Shown here: piece after piece, positions 22,601 through 34,199 of the stretch
Layout: each line of letters begins with the position of its first letter
Numbering within the stretch: position 1 is the first letter of the stretch
Assembly (NCBI GenBank): GCA_029216955.1
Contig: JANAVB010033216.1
Coordinates: 6,509,138-6,573,137, forward strand
DNA: 64,000 bases
Source: Iris pallida
Taxonomy: Eukaryota; Streptophyta; Magnoliopsida; Asparagales; Iridaceae
Reading direction: 5' to 3'
Made by a program: the position numbers and the translations under genes
Notes under the pieces: generated by a model
What the model was told of the DNA's origin: nothing
What the model saw: the letters and a program-made list of their open reading frames with translations, nothing else
The model's database searches: none

Positions 22601-25600
22601 GATGGCATGTGAATGCCATGTAACCAAGTTTACGTGTCAATATCCCCCCTTAAACTTGATTCTCCGGATGCAGAAACTCCAAGCATTAGTCTGAACTTTT
22701 GGAATCTGTTGGATGTAAGGGGCTTCGTGAAGATACCGATCACTGATTCTTGTTTGCTCGAGTTGAACATTTCCTTCCTTGATGCGATCTCTATCAAAAT
22801 GGAACTTTGTATCGTGTGCTTACTAGGTCATGAACATTTCCTTCCTTGATCAGGTTCTTTGTTAGCTCCATTGTTGACTTGTTGTCAACAAAAGTCTTCG
22901 TAGCATCCTTTTGAGAGACATTAATTTTCTTCAACAGCTTCCTTAGCCAAACAGCACAACATGTACATGACGCAACCGCAACATATTATGCTTCATAACT
23001 GGAGAGAGCAACGATCGGTTGCTTCTTCGAGGACCAGGTGAAAACATCTCAAAAGTAGAACATGAACCCGAAAGTTGTCGTGTGGTCATCAAAGTCTCCA
23101 CCATAGTCGTCATTATAGCCAAGAATTAAAATCTCACTTATGAGTAGAAAATTCCCTAATTTAAGTGTTCCTTTCAAATATCAGAGGATCCTTTTTCTCA
23201 CCTTCAAGTGTGACATCTTTGGGTTCTTCGTGTAGCTCCTAACTATCCCAACTCTATAGAAGTCATCATGTCTTGTGCTTTCGAGATAACGTAAGTTTTC
23301 AACCATACTCCTGACGTATGTTGGATCGATATTATTTCCTTCACCAACTTTGTGCAATTTTTTTTCCAACTCCAACAGGTGTGTCAAAGAGATGAGAAAA
23401 CTCGACGCCAAATTTCCTCAAGACTACCTATGCATAACTTGATTACCGATGAAGATACCTTAATTGCTTTGCTTCACTCCAATACCCAATAAATGTGTCA
23501 TGAGCTCGACATTTGTCATCTCAAACTCATGATCTATCGGACTTTTGTTTGATTAGAAAGACTCTTCTGTATGATTATTAAGTCATCAACATAAAGGCAA
23601 GCAAGCCAAATATTTCCATTGTTGTTAGTCTTCATATACAAAGAATGTTTACAAGTAAATTAGCAAAGTAGCCATCAATTCTATAATTCCATATCCTGGG
23701 AGCTTTTTCAAGCCCATAAAGCGTCTTCTTCAACATGTATATTATTTTTTCTCTGCCTTTATGTTCATACCCCAAGGGTTGTTCAACATATACCTCTTCG
23801 TCAAGATGGTTGTTCAAAAATGTTAACTTCACATTCATTTTGAAGATCTCCTTCTTTTGGATGCTAAAGACATGACAAGCCGAATAGTTTCCAGCCTAGG
23901 AACTAGAGAAAAATACCTCCTCATATTCATCTCTGTTATTTGTCACCTTTCGCCACGAGTCGAGCTTTATTTTCTCACTTCAGTTTTTGCATTCCTCTTA
24001 GCCTTGTATATCCACTTGATTCAAATCACATTTTTCATCCTGGAAGTCCATAAAGTTAACAAGTGCTATTTTTCTCAATCGCCTTGGTCTCTGCATCCAT
24101 TAAATGTCTTTCAAAAATAAATGAGTTGTTTGCTGAATTTAATAAGTTCACGTCTAATGTTGGAGCTTTATACACGTGATCCTCCTTCAAGAAGATGATG
24201 GCTAATGGAATGATCATATGAATGTATAGAAAGCTACCGATTGCTATTTCCCATCGTAATCAATTTCTTAAGTTACACATCAAACGCCGATTTTTCTTAC
24301 ATTCACTAATAGCCACTTTCTTTTGATAAGCACAAGTCTTTGTAGTGAATTCATTGGTGAACATAAAGAAATTGTTGCTTACCAAAGGAGATGGTTGTCA
24401 TTAGACGGTAGATATCATTGTACACAAGTTGTAGTGGCCTTTGATGCATAACGAGTGATATTTTCTGAGGAGACATACTTCACAAAATTGTTTAGAATGA
24501 TCAATGAAGGACAATCTTTACAACCATATCGTTCTTCATCAATGATCTCAAGGTTCCACAATTTAGAAGTTCAAATCTCAAGTGCCATAGCTACCAAGTA
24601 TCTTTGAGACGCGACTTCAAGCACTTCACGTCTTGACTTTGGATCTTAAGAAGAAACATTTGATTCTTCGTAATTTGAACTTTTGCAAACAACCTCTTTT
24701 CAAATCTCTTATGAGAAGGCTACATGCTACGATCTTTCATGTGTATATCATAGACCTTCTCTAAGAGTTAACCCAAGCTAGGGATGCTGCTCTTCATGTT
24801 TGGAACAAGATAAAACATTTGAGATAAATTAGTGCCCTTGATTCTTCAAGTAGATAAGGAGTTTACCTTTGCCCTTCACGAGAATTTTGAAGAGTCGTCA
24901 AAACTAACTTCACCATTTACGGACTCGTCCAAGTCCCATGAACAAGATTCTTCTCATGCACGCATGGTTACTTATGTCTGTATCCAAGTACCAAACATCT
25001 TTATTTTCTATGTCTTCTTTAAGTGCTAACAATATAATGTTCTCATCCTTCTCTCCTTTCGTCGTGTACTTTTTTTTTCTTCAACATTGTTGGAAACATT
25101 TCTCGAACAATCGGAAGCATAATGTCTATACCTCTTGCAATTGAAGCATCTGGACTTAGCGATCTTTCTCTTCCATTGAATCTTCCTCTTCCACAGCCTC
25201 TAGCAAATCTTGTAACTTGGTCTTTTTTCTTTGAAATTTGTGTAGCCACCTTGTCCTCCTTGTCCTTAGCCACGACCTAAGCCTCGGTCGCTCTACAACA
25301 TCGGCCTCCATTCGGTTCACTATCTTTGTAAACTTCTCAATCTCCCTTGAATTTGAGCTTTGGTTAAAAAGAGGTTTCCCTACGGGTTCTTGTTGCTTGC
25401 AAAGCCTTTCTATGGGCTTCAAAGCGTATGAGTTGGTGACGGTTGTTTTTTTTTTTCAAATCTTTGGCTTCTTCCAAGGTGCAAACGAAGTAGCCATACT
25501 TTAGAGGAAGTGAGTGACGTATCTCCTCGATCAAACAAACATCTTTATTGTATTCACTATTTCTTCGAAGTTGATTCACAATAGCCGTAAGTCTATTGGA

Positions 25601-26110
25601 ATAATCCAAATTAATTTGCATTCTTCCATCCCTAAAATTTTGAACTCCCTTCTAAGAGTTTGTAGCAGAACCTTCTTCACTCTTTTCTACGAGTTTTAAC
25701 TGAAGCTTTCTTGGAACTAGTAGCATTGACAATCTTCTCGAGCACTACATCATCAACTCCTTGGTAGATAAAGAAGAGAGCCTTCTTATCTTTCTCCCTT
25801 GATTCTCTCATAGGCTCATTTTAGATTGTCATCAAAGCGCCTTCATCGTAGCCTCTGAAGATAATTTTCTAACATCTTGGATCCTAGTATCACCTCTAAA
25901 TGGATGCTCCAACCATCCTCTATTTCGATGCTCCAATACTCGTAGTTCTCCTTGGTGAGGCAAGAACAATGAATGAGATAATTATGTTGGCCATCATCTT
26001 CTTCAGACTTGATGTCCTTAGTAGTCATACTTCGGAGGAAGTGTAGAGTATCTTCTTGATCACATGAACATCTTCTTTTTTCGCTTTCCAAGTAGCAAGA
26101 AAGCAAAAGA
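22600..26110 (-). pseudogene. Decayed Ty1/copia gag-pol remnant
   Basis: Read on the minus strand, fragments appear in normal Copia order. A gag start lies at 26106-25843 (LTKENYEYWSI) and a UBN2-type gag at 25621-25364. A decayed zinc-knuckle region follows near 25200, then a protease-flanking piece near 24900. An RT piece lies at 23838-23632 (NVKLTFLNNHLDEEVYVEQPLGY, YGLEKAPRIWN), the RT end at 23411-23181 (RYLESTRHDDFYRVG, YTKNPKMSHLK) and RNase H at about 23100-22660. A G-rich polypurine stretch at about 22640-22650 precedes a possible TGACAC LTR start. Stops and frameshifts are frequent throughout. No pair of LTRs was found. Confidence 0.75.
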
Positions 26111-26359
26111 TGATAACACTAGCCAAGTTGTACAAGGTAATGGAGAATCACAATGATCTCTCACCTTTTTTGTTTTTATTTTGGAGGTGATAGGCTATAT
26201 GGTTGGACTAGAGGAAGAACGTAGGATGGACAATAAAAAGTATCCGTTTTTTTACACTTAACAATGTTCAAATTCAATTGTCCATTGATCAATCTAAAAA
26301 ACTTGTAGACCTATCTCTAATGTTAAACAATCTTCACAAAGGTGGCGAAAGATTACAAC

Positions 26360-26700
26360 GGAGGAGAATTAATTACGAGAAAGTATTTGCTCCAGTTGTT
26401 AACTGGAAAATTTTCGCCTTCTCATCTCTTTAGCATCTGGAAAGAAGTGAAAGATCTGCAAAATGGATGTAAACTTAGTACTCTTGAACAACCATCTAGA
26501 AGAAGAGGCATATGTTGAATCTTTAGGCTATAAAAAGAAAGACGAAGAAGAAAAAGTACACATGCTGAAGGTGTTTTATGGGCTTAAACAAGATCCAAAG
26601 ACGTGGAATTCCAAAATTGGCTACTTTGTTAAACCAGATTGTTAAGATGCCGTTATTGACATACTCAAATCATATAGAAAGATTGCTCCTTGCAATGATT
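26360..26700 (+). pseudogene. Copia reverse-transcriptase fragment, opposite orientation
   Basis: A short plus-strand RT piece has a YEKVFAPV-like start, then VNLVLLNNHLEEEAYVESLGY and VFYGLKQDPKTWNSKIGYF. It covers the same RT segment as the minus-strand copy at 23632-23838. It is frameshifted near 26470 and stops at 26643. Confidence 0.7.
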
Positions 26701-26756
26701 AAGCCATAAAGGCAAACAAACAAAATATCTCCATGGTTGTAAGTTGGAAGTAATGC

Positions 26757-27160
26757 AAACTCGGAACAAGATGAAAGAAAATTGTCTTGGGTGGGTTTAG
26801 ACATGTGCAACTCTGACCATTGGATGCAACTGTAGGAAAGAGCGATAACATAGTAGTTAAAGGGGCGCTAGGACTAGGGATATGCCTAAAGGTTTGGACA
26901 CGTGCAATTCATACCAATGGATGCACCAGTAAGGAAGAGCTATAAGATAATATATAAAGGAGACAATAAGACTACAGGTGGGCCTAAACGAACTTGGGAT
27001 GAAGCCCTAAAGAATCCATGTTTTTGTAAGTATTAACAACGGAGATGGCTGGCCCTTAATAGAGCTGAATGAAAAAAAAAAAAAAAAATTGAAGCAGCCG
27101 ACACCAAAATTTCGGGAAAATATGGAATAAAGGCCTTTTGTTGTTGTTTTAGTCGAAAAT
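26757..27160 (+). mobile_element. RTE-type LINE 3'-end fragment
   Basis: Frames read RWFGHVQLRPLDAT, KGARTRDMPK, LALNRAEW and a degenerate ADTK..GIKAF, in the order found at the C-terminus of plant RTE-clade LINE ORF2. It ends near TTGTTGTTG, a simple-repeat tail usual for that clade. The FGHV/WTRA segment is duplicated (about 26800-26860 and 26895-26960, both with CATTGGATGCA-like or CAATGGATGCA words). Only this tail is present. Confidence 0.6.
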
Positions 27161-27169
27161 CTACCTCGC

Positions 27170-28206
27170 TCACCCACGCCACACACAGATACAAACAAAA
27201 AACCTCTCTTTCTCGTAACGTCTGACTGTGCATGCTGTCCAGATTTAGAACCCCAACCATTTCTTCCCCTTTTAGATCTAAATCAGGTAGCCCAAAGTCA
27301 TCTCTTCTTCTTCCCATAGATTCAAAAGTACCTAGTCTTAATCCTAAGCCACCAGGCTACCTATTTGATACCATAATACTCACCACTTTCTCCTTTATAA
27401 CTGGCTGCAAGAGCACTGTTACAGCAGAACCAATCATCCTCAATCCTGAAATAGCCCTTCCTCCAATCTACTTTCATTCATTTCCTATAAATCATAATCC
27501 TATTTCCCTCAAAACCCAAAACCACAATAATCAGAAGTTCCTCGCCTAAATTGGAATACTTTCACATGGTTGTCCTGTGCCAGATGCAATATCTTGGACA
27601 GAGTGTACACAAGATAGGGAACACCATAATATGAAGAATACAGATGGTGCACTGCCTGATTTAGGCTTAACCAAATCTGGGCACGTTCCAGGTGATTCCA
27701 TTGGAGCTCTTGTTCCCAGCAGTTAAGCTGATGTGCACGGAATGTTTTGGTCCCATCAAAATCTACCTTCACCCAACTGATATCAACAAGTCGGTTTTTT
27801 AAGTCCTACTTTATGATATCGGGGCATATTTTAAGCACAAATTGAGGAACTCAAAGATAACTTTATGGAAACTCGAGAGTTAGGTTGCTTGTGTCGAGAG
27901 GATGACGAGCAAGGGTTTGAGATGGGTAAGGATGTAACATCTTGGACTTGTCCCTTTTGACTATAGTGGAACCTCTCTATCTGTTTCAACTGTGGATGTA
28001 GGCAGTAGGCACATTGGGGATCCACATAAATTTATATCTTCATTTTGTGGTGATTGTCCTTTTGATTTCTTGTCTAATTGTCATTTCAGACTGATTGGCT
28101 TCCACTATTGGTAGATACCCTTTTAACCATTCAAAACATATTCAAACAAAAATATAAATGCATTTCATGACCCCTCAATAGCTTATCTACAGGATGAAAT
28201 ACATGC
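27170..28206. other. Unassigned, partly coding-like intron segment
   Basis: A 105-codon plus-strand frame (27232-27549; serine/proline-rich) and an 87-codon minus-strand frame (27509-27772; FDGTKTFRAHQLNCWEQELQW) have less biased composition than the surrounding DNA. I do not recognise either. They could be captured gene pieces, a cryptic exon, or chance. The host-gene donor lies at 28206. Confidence 0.3.
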
Positions 28207-28382
28207 CTGCCATGATTCTTCACCCTTGAAAGTGTACATCAAGTTCTTTTTCGTCACATCTGGCAGAACTGTCTTGTTCTCTCCACCACAACGAAAATAT
28301 ACAACTGGCTTGAGTGGTAGCCATTCATGGGTATCATAAATTTCGATTGAACCAAGTGTAACAACCCTTGATGAAAAAACTC
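28207..28382 (-). CDS. Upstream exon of the same membrane protein
   Basis: This 176-bp exon starts in phase 1 after the acceptor TACTTTCTGCAG and ends in phase 0 at the codons TGG CAG, followed by GCATGT, a GC-type donor. It encodes the N-terminal ectodomain, from VVTLGSIEIYDTHEWL to FKGEESWQ, with an NKT sequon. From recall of plant homologues, GEESWQ is followed directly by PLTE..., which is exactly what opens the exon at 2710. The exon that should hold the start codon and signal peptide was not recognised upstream. The open frame through the acceptor to 28440 has an in-frame ATG, but it is probably intron. Confidence 0.78.
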
Positions 28383-29200
28383 CTGCAGAAAGTAAAATCA
28401 TCCTAATCAATTTGGACACTAAAAGTAACAGTTTACACAATCAAAACTTCTTCACAACTATTACTAAGGAGGAAATAGAAAGCTATCAAATATACGGTCT
28501 AAGATGTCAAGCATCAGCCAACAATGATTACTTCAAACAATATACTTCAATCCTTTGGGCAAATACATTAGACATGTTGGGCTTCTACCTTACTTCCACA
28601 ACTTAGTACTGTTATGCTAGGTTGGGATAAAATATAGGACCAAAATATGACCAGAAATATGTCGTTACAAAATCAAAAATATTTTAACTGCAAAAGTTGG
28701 CAATTGCCTTACGGTTGGAAAAAATGACAGAAAACTCTAAAGGCTTAATTTGATACTGCATCTGGAAGACTTTATCAATAATATATAACGGATTCATTTA
28801 AGTGCACTGCAATGTGTATGTAGCATTCAGAGCTCCTACCAGAGCATATTGTAACATGTTCAACAGAACAGATTATACATTAAAGTCAGACTAATCTAAT
28901 ATTAATGGTGGGTACAGTTTTCCAAATGAGACTAGACAAGAAACAATATCATTTTCCTTGTACAATATAAACTTAAAAGAATCTAGAAAACAATTAAACT
29001 GGATTTTGTTACCAATCAATCTCAATGAATAGAGTCATGACTCTGGAGAAAGGGCAGGGAGCCAGAAAAATAAGAATTGTATGATGTGGGTGAAGGGCTT
29101 CACTGAGTTGAAGAACTTTTTATGTATGTTCGTCTTTTGTCCATTACTACAAGAAAGAGGTCCTACCACCAGATTTGGGCATGAAGATTTTGATTTCTTC
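28383..29200. other. Presumed upstream intron of the host gene
   Basis: This AT-rich DNA lies 5' of the 28207-28382 exon on the minus strand, beginning with a good acceptor (TTTCTGCAG). No signal-peptide exon could be recognised here. The open frames are short. Confidence 0.5.
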
Positions 29201-29580
29201 CTTTCTGTAGGTGACAGGTTGAAGATACTCTCTATTGGAATATGTAGTTTTGGAGAGAAAGTATGTCTTTCTTTCTTATTCAAGTAATTCTCAGAATACA
29301 ACATATATAGGAGAGGTAGTTTCTCAAAAAACAAACTGCTAACTGACACCTAACAAGGTGGTAACAACTAATAGACTGTTAGCAACAGATTGCTAACAAA
29401 CTGCTACTAACAGACTGCTAACGAACTGTTACTAACATACTGCTGCACCAGAATAGGAACAACCTAAACTAACTCTGACTATTTCAGATTTTATTTCAGA
29501 TTTTATTTCAGATTCGACACTCCCCCTCAAGTTGGTGAATAGATGTCTATCAAGCCCAACTTGCCGATCAGAAGCTCAAA
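29200..29580 (-). mobile_element. Copia 3' end and LTR (minus strand)
   Basis: On the minus strand the last residues of a Copia polyprotein (ELLIGKLGLIDIYSPT, stop at 29527-29529) are followed by a polypurine tract (AACTTGAGGGGGAG). An LTR then begins TGTCGAATC at 29519. The LTR carries three 14-bp AGATTTTATTTC-type repeats (about 29485-29515), GCTAAC/GTTAGC-rich repeats and a TATA-like CTCCTATATATG near 29305. Its far end is uncertain. The rest of the element is missing: a plus-strand Copia starts directly at 29581. Confidence 0.65.
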
Positions 29581-29583
29581 GTT

Positions 29584-32500
29584 AGGTTTGAACAATCCCT
29601 TTGTATGGCTTATCTCGCCTCTCTCCGTCCTGATGCGGACTCTGCTCGTTCTCAGATTATTGCTGGATCTGACGTACCGTCCTTGTTGGAAGCACACTAT
29701 TGTGTCCTTCGGACTGCAAAAGTCGTTGAGACAACTCCGGGTGATACTCCTGCTGTCGTTCTGCTCTCGGGGCCGCTCGTACAGGATTTCGTGGTGGTCG
29801 TGGCGGCCGACGGGGTGGCCGTAATGCTGGTCGTGATGGAGGACGGGACAATAGCGGTCGTGATGGAGGAAAACCGCGTACATGCTTTAACTGTGGTCAG
29901 CTTGGCCATTTCTATTGGCAATACACTAAATCACCTGCTTCTAATATCACCACTGACGCCTCTGATGATGGTGTCAGATTTATTCAGATGACTTCGGACT
30001 CATATACAGAGTTCCTTGATTTTCAGGCACAACGTCGTGGTGAAGCATCCACGTCTGGTTCCACAGCCGGATACTCAGCCGCGTGCATAATGAAATCCAA
30101 GCAATGGGTAATTGACTCTGGTGCATCCTCTCACATAACTAGTGACGCAGGTATGATACATGATTATGTACTTGTACGTCGTGCTTCTGGCATACTGTTG
30201 CCAATGGAGGTTCCCTGACAGTCCGAGGCCGTGGAAGTGCCAATCTTTCTTCCAGACTGTCACTCAATTCTGTACTGCTCACTCCTGGGAACCCGTTCAG
30301 TTTACTTTCTATTAGTCAAATTACTCGTGAACTACATTGCTCGGTAACATTTTTTTCTGATGGTTGTGTTTTTCAGAACCTGAAAACTGGAAAGACTATC
30401 GGTAAGGGGCATGTGGCTGGAGGCTTGTACCTGTTTGACGCAACTCCTTCTGTTGTCTTTGCCAGCATGAAACTCGATCTTGTTGAGTTACATTGTCGGT
30501 TAGGCCATCCATCGTCCCAAGCTCTCCAGAAAATGTACCCATCTTTAGATATTCTCTCTTTTTTTCATTGTGAGCCATGTAGTTTAGCTAAGCATCATCG
30601 GATTCCTTACCCGATGAGTCCGAATAAAATTGCTTCCGCTCCTTTTGAGTTGGTGCATTCTGATATATAGGGATCCTGTCCGATTGACTCTGTTATGGAT
30701 TTTAAGTACTTTGTTACTTTTGTCGATGATTACTCACGTGTCACTTTTGTTTATTTGATGAAAAATCATTCTGAATTATTTAACATCTGGTGCAACTTTC
30801 ATGCTGAAATAAAAATACAATTTGGTCTTCCAATCAAAAAATTTCGGAGTGACAATGGTCGTGAGTATTTATCACGTGATCTTGATAAACATCTGGCCCT
30901 CAATGGCATCATCCACCAAACTTCTTGTGCGTACACACCACAACAAAATAGTGTGACCGAACGCAAAAATCGTCATTTATTGGAAACAACACGTGCTCTT
31001 ATGTTTCAAGCACGTACTCCCAAGCAATTTTGGTCGGATGCGGTTCTTACTGCTTGTTATCTTATTAACCGCATGCCATCGTCTGTTTTCAATGGTAGCT
31101 CTCCATTTTCTAGGCTTTTTCCTGGACGAGAACCATTTCCTCTGCCTCTCCGCATCTTTGACTGCTTATGCTATATTCGGGATACCCGACCAACCCTTTC
31201 TAAATTAGATCTTAATGCAATACAATGTATTGTTCTTGGGTATCCTAAAGATCAGAAAGGGTATCGGTGTTTTTCCCCTGTCTTAACGCGATATTTTTTT
31301 ACTCGGAATTCACCTTTGTAGAAACAGAATTTCCACCATTCCCACAATCAACGGGTCCGGCTCCTCTGGTCTATCCAGAAGATGATTTTCTGTTATTTTC
31401 TCCTCAAACACAACAGCTTCCCGTACGGGTGCCCTCCCTTACCGAGCCAGTCTCCCAGGCAGATGGTCCACATACACCGATTCAGCCATTGTCGACATCG
31501 CCCACAGAATCATCCTCCTCTGGTTCTACCAGCAGCTCCGGCTCCAATGAGTTGCCCCCATCTGTTCCACCAGCAGCTCCACCAGTTCCGCCAGCAGCTT
31601 CGGCGGTTCCTCCTCTAGAACGTCCTCGCCGTGCCTGTCGTGATCATCTCTTGTATGTTGACAGCTACAAAGGACTTACCAGTCACACTCAGTCTCTGGT
31701 GGCTACTATTGATGGAATTCAGATCCCCAATACCGCCGAGGGTCTCCGACATCCTGGTTGGCGTGCTGCTATGAACGAGGAGATGAAAGCTCTCCAGGAG
31801 AATCGTACTTGGGACTTAGTCGACTTACCTACTGGTAAACAGGCAGTCGGCTGCAAATGGGTGTTCACGATTAAGGTAAAACCGGACGGCACTCTTGATC
31901 GACTGAAGGCTCGTCTGGTGGCCAAAGGATACTCTCAAACCTATGGTGAGGATTACTTCGAGACATTCTCTCATGTGGCCAAAATGACATCCGTTCGCGT
32001 CCTCATGGCCTTGGCCATTCGATATGACTGGCCGTTACTTCAGCTAGATATAAAGAATATTTTTTTTCACAGAGATCTTGATGAAGAGGTATATGTGATG
32101 CAACCTTCCGGGTTCATTGCAAGGAAGGATAAAGTGTGTCATCTGAGGAAGGCCATCTATGGTCTGAAACAATCGCCTCGTACATGGTTTGGTCGATTTA
32201 CGCATGTTGTTACTCAATTTGGCATGTGTCAATCAAAGAAGGACCATTCAATCTTCTATCGACACACATCTGCTGGAAGAATACTCCTTGGTGTCTACGT
32301 TGATGATATTGTAATCACGAAAGATGACAGCCAGGGTATTGCAAGTCTCAAGAAGTTTCTTGGAGAACAATTTCAAACCAAGGATATGGGATCCTTGAAC
32401 TATTTCTTGGGCATTGAGGTCACACGGGATAAGCGGAACATTGTAATGTCTCAAAGAAAGTATGTGCTGGACATACTAAATGATGCAGGCATGATGCAAG

Positions 32501-33392
32501 CAAAGGGAGCAACCTCATCTATGGATCCAAGGGCGAAGTTACTTCCAGACGAAGGGGTCCTGATGACCAATACAGATCAGTATCATCGAGTAGTTGGAAA
32601 ACTCAACTACTTGACAGTTATGACGCGTCTGGACATTTCTTTTGCAGTAAGTGTTGCAAGTAGATTTATGGCTTCTCCAAGAATTTTACACTGACAGGCA
32701 GTTCTCAGAATTCTGTGTTATCTAGTAAAGAATCCAGCAAAAGGAATTTGAATGGAGAATAATGGACACACTCGTATTGAGTGTTTTACTGATACTAACT
32801 GGGGAGCAAGCCTGATAGATAGACGATCTACAACTGGCTAATCAGTATTTATTGGTGGAAATCTAATGTCATGGAAGAGCAAGAAACAGAGTGTAATAGC
32901 ACGCTCAAGCTCAGAAGCAGAATATTGAGCTATTGCTTATGGCACGTCAGAGATATTATATATGAAGCATCTCCTACAAGAACTGGGAGAAGACGCAGGG
33001 TCTCAAGTGGCAGATCTTTGGTGTGATAACCAGTCTGCTATTCACATTGCCACCAATCCAGTATTTCATGAACGGACAAAGCATATTGAAATTGACATTC
33101 ATTTTGTTCGTGATGAATATAAAAAAGAAGTGATAAAGTTTCAACATGTGAGGACCGGCGACCAGATAGCTGATATCTTCACAAAGCCTCTTATGGGTCC
33201 TCGGGTTCAATTTCCCCAGCCAGGCTATAAAAAGGGCAGCCCCGCTTCAGATGGTATCAGTTGTTCTCCCTCTTGCTTCAGTGAGAGTTCTTGTAAGAGT
33301 ATGAGAGTTGTTTGAGTTTGAGAGTTTCCTCCTCCTTCTATCAATTTTTATGTAACAAGCTGGACATGATTGACATCTATGCACCAGCTTGA
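29584..33392 (+). pseudogene. Copia gag-pol, inactivated
   Basis: In order: gag (MAYLASLRPDADSARSQI), frameshifted near 29700-29870; a zinc knuckle whose last cysteine is lost (CFNCGQLGHFYWQY); protease (WVIDSGASSHIT, 30105-30140); GAG-pre-integrase (HCRLGHPSSQAL); and integrase (VHSDI then TAG at 30667-30669, FVDDYSRVTFVY, KKFRSDNGREY, TPQQNSVTERKNRHLLE). RT (GCKWVFTIKVKPDG, LQLDIKN, VYVDDIVIT) runs to a stop near 32692, and RNase H (CDNQSAIHIA, ERTKHIEIDIHFVRD, IADIFTKPL) follows. The final frame is broken by a 127-bp insertion; the native stop is the TGA at 33390-33392. Confidence 0.82.
33214..33347. repeat. 127-bp insertion plus one copy of TCAATTT target duplication
   Basis: TCAATTT at 33207-33213 recurs at 33341-33347. 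The 127 bp between have no similarity to Copia and interrupt its last codons. Removing the insert with one repeat copy puts the Copia C-terminal frame back in register, which supports a real insertion. It carries CTATAAAAAGGGCAG, TATA-like, and has no terminal inverted repeats or poly(A). Its source is unknown. Confidence 0.75.
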
Positions 33393-33399
33393 GGGAGGA

Positions 33400-33543
33400 T
33401 GTTAAGTGTTATATTAGAGTTATGAGTTAATGGACTTTAGTCCCACATTGCTTAGAATAATAGGAGAGGAGGCTTGCCTCTCCTATATATATGTAGTCTT
33501 TCATCAATAATAATCATCTCATTATTTCCTTCTACAAACCACA
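33400..33543 (+). repeat. Copia 3' LTR (short, candidate)
   Basis: This follows the polypurine tract, begins TGTTAAGTG and ends about ACAAACCACA. It contains TTTAGTCCCACATTG and a palindromic stretch, GGAGAGGAGGCTTGCCTCTCC, next to TATATATA (33462-33493). No 5' partner is present, so the boundary is approximate. Confidence 0.5.
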
Positions 33544-33563
33544 TAAGTGACTATGGCCAGAGT

Positions 33564-33564
<1 letters not shown>

Positions 33565-33598
<34 letters not shown>
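33565..33598 (+). repeat. Poly(G) tract of 34
   Basis: There are 34 uninterrupted G residues about 20 bp beyond the Copia 3' LTR. It is followed by more G-rich sequence (GGGTAGGTGACAGGGGGTTAG). It could be a genuine G-tract or an assembly or sequencing artefact. Confidence 0.9.
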
Positions 33599-33599
<1 letters not shown>

Positions 33600-34199
33600 G
33601 GGTAGGTGACAGGGGGTTAGATAGGGGGTGGCAGGGCTAGAGGATAAGAATTTTTTTTGGAGTTAGGGTTCGCTTCAAATTTTCATAGCTCTAATACTAC
33701 AAAACTCAGAGAGAATCTTAATTTATTGATGTGAATAAACATAAAAAACATTGGTACATTTATAGAAAAAAGTCATGGCATCCTCCTTTATCTCAAGCGA
33801 TATGGAACTAAGTCAGGTATACAATAATACTTAACTAACAATGTTGAATGACCATAAAGTGATGAGCATGATTTTTAAAAGGAGAGATGAATTGGGAAAC
33901 CTATAGTCTGAGATGGTACGCGGACAATAGACATCTACAAACTGGGTGAGAAAGACTATCAGTTATGGGAGATAGATAAGTCAACTTATGTATTTTGAGT
34001 TCTTGAAGGTCTCTCAATGAATGATATGATTTAGCAATAGGGCGGTGAATTCATATATTAGAATTTTTGAACATTTGTAATGATTTCATGAATTGGACGA
34101 GTGGCAATTTTTTTTTTGCTATCCAAACGTATACGGAATGCACTTGTGCCTTGAGAGTATTTAGATACATTTAGATTTCACCTAACCTATATCTTGAGC
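33599..34199. other. Unassigned DNA, possible decayed Gypsy coding sequence
   Basis: No intact frame. Parts of 33900-34200 may be decayed sequence of the Gypsy whose 3' end follows, but I could not identify domains. Confidence 0.3.

Larger units (their letters stand above)
2711..28206 (-). other. 25.5-kb GC-AG intron packed with transposons
   Basis: The two exons either side are in matching phase 0 and encode adjacent parts of one protein family, which makes the stretch between them an intron of 25,496 bp. The donor is CAG|GCATGT and the acceptor is GTGCAG|CC. It contains a TIR element, three L1-type LINEs, a tRNA-Ser copy, Copia pieces and an RTE LINE tail, in both orientations. GC-AG is a known minor intron class. 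An alternative is that transposition or rearrangement has split the gene and it is no longer expressed. Confidence 0.72.
29581..33543 (+). mobile_element. Ty1/copia retrotransposon, 5'-truncated
   Basis: This plus-strand Copia enters within gag, has no 5' LTR, and runs through protease, integrase, RT and RNase H to a polypurine tract (GAGGGAGGA, 33391-33399) and a 3' LTR. It adjoins an oppositely oriented Copia end at 29580. Multiple stops and one small insertion make it inactive. Confidence 0.82.
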
